Source: Litomosoides sigmodontis (taxonomy: Eukaryota > Nematoda > Chromadorea > Rhabditida > Onchocercidae). Taken from it: DNA of 64,000 bases. A model generated the notes under the pieces. The model was not told the origin of the DNA, searched no databases, and was given only the letters and a program-made list of their open reading frames with translations. The stretch is taken from the NCBI GenBank assembly GCA_963070105.1, contig OY718806.1, positions 6,965,865-7,029,864 of the forward strand, read 5' to 3'. Shown one piece after another: positions 29,668 through 41,919 of the stretch (within the stretch, counting starts at the first letter, position 1; every line of letters starts with the position of its first letter). Made by a program: the position numbers and the translations under genes.

Positions 29668-32600
29668 ACAATGATGATCTGTTATTGTTTACGCTGTTGA
29701 TGACACTTGATGTCTATGAAGGACAGGTACAGCATTTCGGCAGCATCCATTTTTGCAGATCCCTTAAGGACTTTACAGATTCCTTAAGGATTTTTACAGA
29801 TGGCTGCCTGGCTGCCAGCTGTAATTTGTTCGTCATAGACGACGTATGTTTTGTATTTTTGCAATAATTTCATTGTTTCCCTAAAAACTATTTCTTCACT
29901 TGTTTCTCTTCTATGAAACTATCGGTGTTTTACAGCGGTTTTGGTGTTTAGGTTCGCTGACGTTAAATTTTAACTGATGCCTCCGCTACACAAATTTCAT
30001 AAAAATGTTCGAATCTGAGAGCGTTAATCAAAGTGTTAGAAATCGTACCAATTTGACAAGGATAGAATAATGGCATCTTTTTCTTTACCGTCCAATAATC
30101 ATTTTGCTTTTTCTTTCATGATTTAAATTATTCAGTTGATATGATGGTTTGTTCATCTTGTTCAAAGTGATTGTTAATTAACTCTGTTTTTATTATGAAA
30201 CTAATTGATTGACTGTTTTGCTACATAGTTTTTTATATTTCACCAGTTTGACAATTGAATTGCTACGTGCAGTGTCAATTTCGAGACAGAAATTATCGTT
30301 TGAATTGGAATATAATTTAAAACAAACGACCAATTATTAGCGATTGATTTTAAATGTTTAATCAGTAGCTAATGATTAGATCGACAACTCTAAAACTATG
30401 CTAAGTTTGTTTTTGAGAGGTATTCTAATGCGTTTTTCGTTTCTATTTAATATATAAAATTATTTAAGGATAGTTGCTATTTTAATATGTTTAAAAATGA
30501 GTTTGATATTGCTGAATAGAGAATAACATTGCACTTACAAGGCCGTACTTCCTCATGAAAATACTGCGGAAGGGTTTGGATGTCTGATCAATCTGCAGAT
30601 GCATTCTTGCAATCTTGAGCAAAACTTTTTCGTACGTTTAATCCAATTACAATCTCGTTTTTCAACTGATACGATAGAAAACTAGGTCAGCCGGATCCAT
30701 TTTATCCACTACGCTGACTCTGGCAACCACATGAAATCAGTGTGCACGCTTGGATTATTGAAAAAGCGGAAATAGATCATGGTCTGATGTATTTAGATAT
30801 TAATTGTTATACTTCTTTTATCTCGTTAGAACAGATTTTCGAAAATTCGAGTTCCAAAGACCTTATTAAAAAGTAAACAGCGAGGACCTACAAAACATTA
30901 TTTGCTCGTTGTCAGGAATACATTTTATCATTGTCGTTAACTAGCGCCAATCTCTAAACAGTACCGCCAACACGGTACTATTGCATTCACACAATTCAAT
31001 GAAATTATAAATTGGTGCTGGGAATTAAACCAAAAAGATTTTAATATGCAATATACTGTGTGTTCTAAGATTCTATCCTAAAAAAATAAAAGTTTATTTA
31101 TGTGCATGTCATGCTTTTACATATCCCAGTGATTATGTAAATAACAAACGAAGTACCAAGAAAGTGTTGAAGAGTTCTGAACAGTAGTGATGTTGAAATG
31201 AGTAAAAACAGATACGTTAAGGAATAAATCCCTCCGCTCGTGATGCTTCAATATTTGACTAATTGATAGCAAGGTAGGAACTCATTTTATGCGAATAAAT
31301 TTTAGAGTGCCGTGCTATATGCTTCTTGCTAGTTTGGAGCCATTGCGCTGTTTGCACACAATTAATGATAATAATTAATAATAATGATGATAATAGTAAC
31401 AATGATAAATAAATAAATAGTAATAAGACGCATTTCACCTTCTAACATTGTAGCCGATGAATAATAAATATCTTAAACTGAAGTTTTAATCTAATGTACT
31501 TTACGCTCTTTTTAAGGTTGTCTAAAAGAATAAATTGTAAGACTAAATATTCTAAATATTTGCATGTCTACAAATATTTACATTGTTAAAAGGCGATACC
31601 TTATGAATGTTAAAAACAGAAAAATGTCTGCAATGCTGAAATGGTATCTCGAAGCAATATTTAGTCTCAGACCTATCTGGCACAGAAAAACTTAGATTTC
31701 GTGGAAATATTCTAGGACAGCGTCCATCAATCGGAAATCAAAACAAATAATGTACTGTTTTACCTTTGTTATATTTTGTTTTAGAGAATTTCGTCATTGT
31801 TAAGCAGATTAGGTTTGCATGACAAAATGATATTTATTAAATCAACTTGGATTTTTTGGAGAATAAAAGTTTGACCATTTCGGCCAAATGGAACCGAAAA
31901 TCCTATCCCAACAAACTTCAGCTGAACTATTTCAAATTCAAAATGGTCGTAATTCATTTTATGCTCTCTGCCTTGAGAATTCGTTTTATTTAACATTCAA
32001 ACATGTTTGGTTGACGGAAAAAGATACACTTATACACGAAAAACACGAGAAATGAAAGATGAGACACCAGTGGTCTCTAGCTTAGAGCTATTGCAGCAGG
32101 AATGTTTAATCCTCCTTTCAGCTAGTTAGGGTGCGCATAACTCTCTCAAGATTGATCGAAAAGCTTGAAATTTGTGAAAATAATATATCAGCACGAAAAA
32201 TGCACATAGACTCTACTTTCCTTAATTTTAGAACGTTATGTCATATACCAGATGAGTTAACGCCAAATCTGTCATAATTTGGACGAAAAGCAATAGTGTT
32301 TGAAATAATTAAAATATTGCAAATTTTTAGATTCAAGAATGTCTGTTCCAACTTCAAGTTCGTTTGAACGTCACCTACAAATTTTGCTCTCATAATATTA
32401 TCTGGATCGTTACTATCTCAAACTTCTGTTTATACTTTATTTCCAACTTACGTTTATACTTTATGCTTCCAAAATATTTTCCATTGTGAACAAGTCCAAC
32501 CAGGCCTTTCAAAAACACATTCTTAGCATTTCACCTTTCCATACAGCAACTATGCAAATATCTCCAACAATTCACTAGTTGATCGATCAGAGGTACAACA

Positions 32601-33117
32601 ACCGGACACAATACAATCACAATACTTTTGCCTAGGCTAATGCGAAACATAATACGAGCGGAAGTTTTGCAATAACATTACAAATTCATTCAAAATAAAA
32701 TACAGTTAAGAGGTGAAAAGAAAAGGGATGGAAAAAGTTATCAGAAAAATGCAATAAATAATAAATATAAAGAAACACAATTCCAAGTGAAAATAATAAT
32801 GATGTCGGAAGACTGACATAACAATGCAAAATCTCCACTTCTCAGGTCTACTTTTCTGTCATGGAAAATTCCTTCTCGAATTTAAAATAACAGTCAATCA
32901 ACATTAAAATGACAACCAATATTACTGCTTAATATCCTCACGTCATCAATCCATTCTAAGTTAGGATTAGACATACGTACTAGGGAAAGCATCGTAATAC
33001 TAACACGCTAACAATCAATATAAGCAGAAAATAGAAAATGTGAAATGATAAAACAGTTCTGCAACAAATTGTCAAACCTTTCTGAGATTAAAAGTTTCAT
33101 CCCATATTTATCGCCAT
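29668..33117. other. Convergent intergenic region between EGG-like and MCT genes
   Basis: About 3.4 kb of AT-rich sequence lies between two gene 3' ends. A short tandem repeat near 29756-29805 (CAGAT..CCTTAAGGA.TTTACAGAT, about two units) follows the EGG-like stop. An AAT/GATA-rich low-complexity run lies at about 31365-31430. The only open frames are short ones, without splice context or recognisable composition. Confidence 0.55.
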
Positions 33118-36100
33118 TTATTTGACCAAATTTTCTTCCAAATGTTTCGTATGCACAGATAGTTTACCTGACGGAATATCCTCGTGCACCATTCTTGCCT
33201 CCTCCACTTAAATATCAACATTATTTCGAGTATATCAAAAATTTTAATTCATTAGTACTTCATTCTAATACTTTCACAAAACAATTACCGGCTTCTTTTT
33301 CAAATTGGTCATGCTTACAGCGATGAATGACTGGAATAAGGCATGAAACCAGACCAGAAAGTATTATAATCACACCAGCAAAATAAAACGATGCATCATA
33401 TGAGGTGAACATATCATACACAATTCCTGAAATTTATCAAATTTAACATTAAGTTTCAGCAAAACCCCGACCATCAAACCACTGATAATTTACCTGCCAA
33501 AGGTGTTCCTAATAATGATGCTATACCTCTGCTGACAACCAACAAACCGAAAGAGTTAGTTAATCGATCCAAACCTAGTTCATCCACCAATACGATTGAT
33601 GTAAGAGAAATGTATGCAGCTAAAAAACTTTCCAATGTATAACTTCGTTCAAATAGTAGAGCTCAAAATGTTGTGATCATATACTTCTCAATACAGGGCT
33701 TTAAAGACATCTAAGACAATAAAAATTAATTAGGTGTTCTTTTGAACAGAGAGGTGAGTTTTGTATAAAACGACCTTAAAATGCTAGAAGATTGCTACCA
33801 TACAGTTTATTAATTTAACAGAACTAACAGATTATGAATCCAAATAAAATCGAATAAATCATGAGACCCCCATAACCAGGAAGCAATGGGCACAAACAAG
33901 TAAGCGTACCACATCCAAGTAATGCAAAATTATTAATTGTTAACGCAGACAACCAACCACGATCCGCTAACCAGCCAAATGCTATTCGACCTGCAATTAT
34001 TTACTTTGTTCAATAATAGTATTATGGTGAATTTCAAAGCTATTCTACATTCATTTTGTGAGCTAAAGATATCACATGCAACACAATGCAAAAGAAATAA
34101 CGTTCAAAAGCTTTGAATATTGCATATCCTTGGAAAAATTACGATTAAAATTTTGAAAATACTAAAAAAAGAAAAAACAAACCAATGGTATTGGTAACGC
34201 CGATTACTGATAAGAGCAATGAGCCACTACCTTTGGTATGTCCTTTTGCAACAGCCATATCAATGAGAAACATGAAAGGCACATAAAATCCAAGCATGCC
34301 ACATAAATTTGATATGCAAAGTAAGAACATTGCTGGCTCCTTCATCAACGAAATATCAATCATCCCACTTAAAATATTATGAATCCTTGCCGGAACCCAT
34401 TTCCACCGTCTAAAATTCACGTGTACTAACGCATTTGATACACAATGCTCATTTTAATATTTCTGTAGATCAGTCATCCAAATCCATTCAAACTATAACT
34501 GCATGAAATAATCGTAAATTGAAAATATTTGTCCATACTTCCTGTTAAATTTCATTTAATTGCATTTCACGCTCACCATTTAAATTCACATTAAATACAG
34601 GACTGATGGACCTTTTTTTCACCATTTATTTATTGAATAATAGATTAAACATTTTCATCCTTCATAATGTAAATGATGATGATCAGATGATGAAAATCTT
34701 TTGGTTTCTACTATTTATTTTGTATTTCAATACACAATTGTGGATTTTTCAGTGTATCGTCATATTAACATTAACAGTGTTAGGCCAATTCTATTTTTCG
34801 TTTACTTGTCACCGCTAACCTGCCAGCATAAAAATCATCCTTTCGTTCGTCTCGCAGTCCACCAGTTCCATAAGTACTATCTAATTTATCATTTTCTGCT
34901 TGTGACGAATCAGAGACTGCTTTGTATGACTGGTAATTATCACCTGTAAAACAAGAATTCACTTCCACTTTTATATTAGTTAAAACAGTTCAATACACTT
35001 AAATGTTAAAGAAAACCACCTTTGAGCTATGATAAACACAATACCTTCCGATTTGAATTCAGGCAGATTTTGCGTTGAACCGGAATAAAACATATCCCGT
35101 CGATTTAGTGGTTTATCAAACTCTTCGGAAGCAACGCTACTCTGAAAATATTCAACAACGGAATAGTATTATTCGTAAAAGAATGAAATAAAAAAAACGA
35201 TCAACTAAAGGCCACAGATAACAGTGACTCAGCATCTTTCCTTCAAGACAACTGTAATAAAATGCTTGTAGAGAGAATGAAACTACGTACTGATTTTTTG
35301 CTTAGCACATTAGCTAAATTGTCATCATTTGCTTCTAAATCAGTTGCTGATGCCGCCTTGCTGTTCACACTGTAAGCATACAATCCATAACAATATAAAA
35401 TTATGTGTTTCAATTGCTAACTTTAACTTTTGAGCATTTTCAAAGACAAACCACTTGTTCACTAAAAATTTTTCCTGCGTCATTAATATTTTAATCCCAA
35501 AAACTCCCGGTGCGCAACACATTTTAGACTATTGATATAGTGTGATTATTAATGTTTACTTAAAATTTGCAACATTGGAAAGAATTGTTCCAGACCATTG
35601 ACACAACTTCATCCGCTGAAGAGATTGTACTACGTTTTAAACAATCCGATTTAGCATCGTGTTGAAGAATGCATTTTGGTTTGAGTCTTTCACGTATACA
35701 AAAATTAACGATTTGTCTTGTTAATGCTACTAACCGCGTTTTTGGATTTCTTTTCGCTCCCAGCTCCTTGCTTGAATCATTATGTGTACCGCGTTCATCA
35801 GTCAATGTCGTCTCGTCAAAATCGTGTGTTTCACATTCACTCTGTATCTTACGCACTCTTCTAATCTTTTTGCGCTGATTATCATTGGCTGCACCATCTG
35901 TAAACATTTTGAAAGCTGGAAGAAATCCCAAAGTGATAATGACCAATATCAATAAGGATTATAATAACAGCTTCCGCGAATTGCAATAATAGTTTGGGAA
36001 AAAATTTTAAATTTCTTACTTCTATTAAAATAACAATTATCCAATCACAAGAGTGCAAAATTATTAGCTTAACCTTTACCATCTTCATCATTTGGTTTCC

Positions 36101-38272
36101 ATCCTTTTCCTCTCGATTTCAAAAGCTACAATAAATTAATATAAAGTTACACACACGAAATTTTCACTATTCTATCTTTACTGGAATGAATAAATTAAAT
36201 CATATATATTTATATATGCAAACCAGTTCTTCCACATCAGATTTCGCTTTCTCTTCTTTTTTGGTCGCTGGCGTTTGCAACGGTCTATACAATAATCCAT
36301 AAATAATACTAGAAAAGCTTAAAGCAGCGAGTGCACAGACAGCAATTTTCCATCCAAATTCTGGAATTTTCCATTTCAGTTATATTTCTTGGTCTAAAAA
36401 ATTTCTCGAACAGCCATTCTTGCTGTATCACCAAATCATTATCATCCTCCTCATCTCTTACCTTAAATATGTGAACTAATACCGCAGTTCCCACTTATAA
36501 AGTACTAGAATTTCCCAACAAGATATAATCACAGAAGCAAATTATCTGATTATATTATCTCTCCATTTATAAGCATTAAAACATACGATTGATGAGGACT
36601 ATACATAGCGGTGGAAACACAAATGTCCCAACACCCGAACCAGCAACAGCTATGCCTGTTGCTATCGAACGCTTCTTCTCGAAATAGTAACCAACAGTAA
36701 CAATTGAAGGAAGGTAAATGAGCCCAAAACCAGCCCCTGCAAATGGCATCACATTCCCATACCACTATCATTTTTTTATTATTTTAAAACGTTTTCCGTT
36801 CCACTGACCAAAACAGTTATGAACGATGAAGTATCCTTTAAGAAAATTTTTTTGCATAAGCTATAATCATTTAGCGAATTACCACCAAGAAATCCATAGA
36901 AAGTCATAAAAATGTAGATATTCCAACAAAAGATTGAAGCTAGAAACGATAGACCGGCCACAAATGAACCAATTATGACGACGATTCGAGCGCCATATCT
37001 ATTCACCAGTCCACCAGCAATTGGCCCTTGAATTCAATTTTATATGAAAAAATTCATTCTTCCAATGATAATTTTATAGTGCTCTCTGAAATATTGCGAT
37101 AAAACTTACCGATCAGCAAATAACAGCCAATTAGTAGGGAACCAATCAGCGAAACCAATGCTTTCGATGCTTTAAAATGGTCTTGGTAAATACTCATAAA
37201 AGCACCGAACGAATTAGCAATACCATCAACCACGAAGTTTGACATAAATGCAGCAAATACAATTACCCATCCATAACCGCCATCTGGTGGTACCGGTAGC
37301 ATTTCGTCCAAGTCTCCCTCCTCCGAGCCATCTTTATCGCCTGTACCGTGAAAAAAAAAAACACTGCTCATTTAAAGTCTACCACTTCGATTGTACTCTT
37401 CCACAGCACAGAAAATGCATAGCAAATGGTTCTACTCAGGATTGCAGCTTCTGAGTGGTTAAAATTTTTTAAATGATTTTTAGAGATGTGTTAAATACTT
37501 TGAAAATGCGAATTTACATTTAAAGGTCAGTATCTTACGAACGTCAATCCCTAATGTTAAAAGACAACCGACGTAGTAAAACTGTCTCTATAGACTTCAC
37601 CTTTACGTTTATCTCTTTGACCAGTCAGTTCATCTATATTATAATTGAAGTGATCAACACGCACAGCTTTTTTTTCTTTTCTGTTAAATATGAAAGCCAC
37701 ATAAGACTACAACTTTAATGCTGATGAAATATACAAACACACTGTAGCTGCAATCCTGAGCGTTGTTGTGATTGCATCATCTATCACCCATACTTTCGCC
37801 ACATGCTTCTAATCATCCGAATTCGCTAAAAGTCAGGATTTAATTCCAGATTGATGACTTTATGACTTGCTTCTTGTGACACAGTTTTCACTAGTGGAAA
37901 ATAAGTGGATGACAGTATAAATGAAATATTGAAAATAGATGTTTGAAATATATTCAACATGTGAAAACATCCTGATCGAATTTTTCGATGACACCAAAAA
38001 ATATACCGTGCCCATTTGTTTTCGAATTATCTTCAGCTAGTAACAATTTACTGGATGACTGGTTGTCATTACGAATAAATGGTTGCAGTTCTCTGTTAGC
38101 ATCATCCTGTAAATCGAAACGAAACAAAGTTGCAAACTGTGTTGAGTTAACAGAATTTTCATAAAATGGACAGTAATAGCTTATATTAATCAAAAGAGAA
38201 TTCCCAACGAACCTGAATCCCTTCAGCATACCAAGCGTTGTTTGTTGGCTTAATGTTTTCCTCAGTAGCCAT
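33118..38272 (-). CDS. Monocarboxylate transporter-like protein (SLC16/MCT family)
   Basis: This is a predicted 12-helix major facilitator carrier of the plasma membrane. The family moves lactate, pyruvate or related acids with protons, but the substrate here is not readable. Sixteen phase-consistent exons give 690 aa: 38213-38272, 38007-38106, 37110-37340, 36883-37026, 36587-36736, 36224-36360, 36080-36125, 35735-35897, 35291-35369, 35045-35141, 34820-34943, 34183-34409, 33829-33990, 33494-33619, 33289-33426 and 33118-33206. The MCT hallmark [11 protein letters not shown] opens helix 1. [14 protein letters not shown] links helices 2-3, and [12 protein letters not shown] lies in the second half. 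A long polar loop (about 180 residues, exons 36224-36360 through 34820-34943) separates the two six-helix halves. The N- and C-termini are cytosolic and charged. The start is set by an acceptor immediately upstream. Confidence 0.93.
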
Positions 38273-38276
38273 TTTC

Positions 38277-38282
38277 CTGAAA
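38277..38282 (-). promoter_or_regulatory. Candidate spliced-leader acceptor of the MCT gene
   Basis: CCATTTCAG on the minus strand ends only four bases before the ATG (38272). That is a typical nematode trans-splice position, and it helps decide the start. Confidence 0.55.
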
Positions 38283-41200
38283 TGGAAAATAGCTGTCAAA
38301 TCTATCTTATACTTCTCAATAACCATACATCAACAACAAACCCGACAGATTATAATTCGATAAATCATAAAAATTATATTAAAAGTTAATCCACTCAAAC
38401 AGATTTTTCTAACTTACAGAAATGGCACTAACAAGCAGAAAATTTACAAGCCAATTACAAAAGAGTAAAAAGAAAACACGTCTCTGCTATCTTAAATGCT
38501 AGTGTACCATACACTTTTTTTTTTTAATAAAAGGCTGAATAAAAAAGTCACAAAGTAAACAGTTTGGAATTTCAAATATGATTTTCTTTTCTACAAATAA
38601 AATAATAATTCGTGTAACTTCGAGACCTGTGCATATTAAGCAGCTATTCTCACAAATCACAGTAAAATGTACTTCATGAAATAAGTGTTCCTTTCCAGTT
38701 CAACACCTGAAGCATTAGCAGGTCTGAAGTACTTAATTATAAGCCATGCTTAATCAGAAAAACTTTCATTAAGGAAAAAAAGAACATCGAACAGGAAAAT
38801 AGAATGTACGAAATCACAGAGTAGTAGAGAACGGTAAGGCAAAAACAGTTAAGTGACTAACTTCAAAACCGACAGTAGACTGAAAAATGAGTTCAAAAAA
38901 CACAATAAATTAATAAGTAATTTCTCTAAATCCTGTGTTGTTCAATATCACTGTCAAACAATTTGTGGCATTAGCATCAGAACAATTAACAAATAACATG
39001 CTCATAAACCATTAAATTAGTTTCATGCATTCTCAAACTCAGCTTTTACAAAATATAATAGAAGTAGTGCATTCTGCGGTTCAGAAAACTAGAGCAATGT
39101 GTGAATTGTGGAAATCCCTTGTCGACAACAGCTTTTTAACGTTCTTCGGAGGATGATGTCAACAGTTGAACCAGATGTTTCCGTTCTTTTATTTCGACAA
39201 AGAATTTTAAATGATTTCACTAACCACTTTTTTTTAACTTGCCAAACAAGAAAAAGTTCCAAAATCAAAGTTCACAAAGAGCCAAATACACTAACAGGCA
39301 AGGTGTACAAAGTACTTCCAATTTCTTGAAGTGTTTTTGCAGTATTTTAGAGAGCACCAAACTTCATTAATCCACTTTAATAGAATTATATGAAATGTTA
39401 ATCTACAGTGAGATCAGATTGACCTGAATTGATTTTTAGAACAACAAAACTATGTTAAAAACAACTAAAATTCAAATACAACTTTGGACCACACGCCTTC
39501 TAAATTTCTCGAATGCAAAATATTTTTATATTTTTGCAATGAAATGAGACAATGAATTGGAAAAGCAATTGCAAAAGAAAAAAGATGGAGAGTTGGAGAA
39601 TACTATCTGGAGAATAAAACCTCATCAGTCGACCTAACCCAAACATTTATAGCTACTTATTCATGTAACCGTTCTGATATGGAAAAGATTGCAACAATCA
39701 GGAAATGGAAAGTGAAAAACATTTATTTGCTGAATAACTACGTAGTCTGAATAACATAGGAGTTGGTGTAAGCCACAAATTTTTTGAATACGACTAACAA
39801 ACAACAAAATTTTCTCCTCAGAACTGAGGAGAATTTCATATCACTGATTTTATTTGCTACAAAATATAATCGAAAAATGCATAAGTTATACTTGGTATCC
39901 TTCATCTATCATTAATGAAGTTCCCTATTTTTAAATACATCATGAACAAGTAATAATGTTCAAAACTTTAAAGGTGCAGAATGGTAGAAAAAACTATGCA
40001 CAGAGATTTTCACATTTGTTAATAAACCGGCATTTTCGAACTTGGAAAAAATCATTACTTCTGTATTGAAGTACGGAATGGAATCTCTGCGTTCACGCTT
40101 GCACACAAAAGAGCCGACGAAAACTGTCGGACGAATACAAAAAGCGATAATGGTAGTGTGGAAAGATGAACATACTATGGCAACCTATTCTAATTCTAAG
40201 CCCATACAGAACATTGCACAAGCAGTATAGTACTTTAATACATTAGTCAAGCCCAAGCTTCTTGACAATAACTAGTGCAAGACGGAAAGAAATAAGTGTC
40301 GCTCAAGTCCAACTAATGGAAACAGTTATTGGTAGAGGATATTGATGACATTGAAGTGAACAATTGCCACTCTTGAAAACGATACCCTTTTGGAAATGCA
40401 AACATGAAGAATTAGTAGAAATAGGAGTGAACAAGGGAACTGAAGCGATGACAGAGTTTTGTGGGAAATCAAAGCACAAAGTTGTAAATGTTACTGATGT
40501 AAATCGCTCGACATGCTTATGATAACATCTCTGTTTCTCTGCAACATTACATGCCATCTGTTGCTTCTGGATTATTTATTATGTGACCATTTTTTCAACC
40601 AATTTGAGGTAACAAAGGGCAACAACATGAAATATCAACTGGTGATCATGTGAAAGCTTTTTTTTATTTAAATATCAAAATGTGAAGGAGAGGCACATCT
40701 TGGAATGCTACATTCTTTCAAATGAATCCGTCACCACTAATCACCAAAAGTACAGACTTAGTTTTGTATAAGCAGATAAACATTTAATCAATTTCACATC
40801 TCAGTTCCCATCAACACTCCCACTACAAGCCCGTTGTAAGCCTTCTTCCACATGCTGGCACGTTTCCAGTCTCTGCCACTCAAGAAAATCAGCGCACCTC
40901 TAAGCATAAAATCTGATACATCACTTGCCGAGCTGAAAGGAATGGAAATAAACCAAAAAAATGGACATCACGATGGCGCCACGGTGAGGACGAATAAAAA
41001 CCTATTGATCTACAATAGACAGGAGGAAGCGCTAGAAAGGAGACACGACAGGTTCGGTAAACTGTTGTTTCGTTCGTTTGATTTCGATAAGTCGTTGATT
41101 GATTAAAGTGATATGTGATATGAAGTTTTTGCAACACAACATTTCTTCGAAAATATGCTTGAATGTGTTATTTTTGATTGGTGCATAACTCCGTCTCACA

Positions 41201-41744
41201 CATCTTATTTTATGTTTAGTTACATTCGCGTCATGCAAATGCACTACTACGTCATGCATATGTAGTGCGTCACTCCTAAAGTGGCTAATGATAGACATCC
41301 TGCAATATGTTACGTTAAGCGGTAAAGTAAAAGGTTTTTTGACGCACTTTGACGCAAAAGGTAAGTGGGACGTAGGTGAAATTTGGCGGAGAATTTTGAG
41401 CTTCGATCTTCACACAGCACCGCAACAATTCATTTGACATTAATTTATATATTCATATAAATAACACGTTTGTAAGGCTTAACGACTCATATGAAATGAA
41501 CATGCGTAAGGAACTGGTTCAGGCTCGTGCACCAACAACATTTCAGCAGGCAGCAATGATCATTGGAACCAAGCACAGCGATTTGAACGGTCCGCATTCA
41601 AAGGCAATAAATTACTGCTGGTGATACGTGAACTAAGAGAGAAGGGAGCGGAGCGGAGAAGCGGCAAGGAGAGGAGGATGATGAGAGAGGGAAGAGCGAC
41701 AAGATTGTTGCAGGATGTGATTTACTCAAGTATTTCATTACCAG

Positions 41745-41783
<39 letters not shown>
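41745..41783. repeat. CAG trinucleotide tract
   Basis: About twelve tandem CAG units sit in the GC-rich island between the MCT and PERK genes. In one frame they read as poly-Ser (AGC), but no gene context supports translation. Confidence 0.95.
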
Positions 41784-41784
<1 letters not shown>

Positions 41785-41888
41785 CATCGCTTTAATGACG
41801 CTGGTCGAAGGAAGCAGTGACAAGCAGAGAGAGACGGAGCCACACAATGCCTACGTCCTCTTCTCTTGGATTTCACTGCTGAGAGTGC

Positions 41889-41919
41889 GGGGGGAAGCGG
41901 GGGCGGGAGGGGGAGGGGG
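41889..41919 (+). other. G-run cluster with G-quadruplex potential
   Basis: Five closely spaced G runs of 6, 5, 3, 5 and 5 bases are separated by loops of one to four bases. This satisfies the usual four-run quadruplex pattern on the plus strand. It is exceptional in this AT-rich window. Confidence 0.75.
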
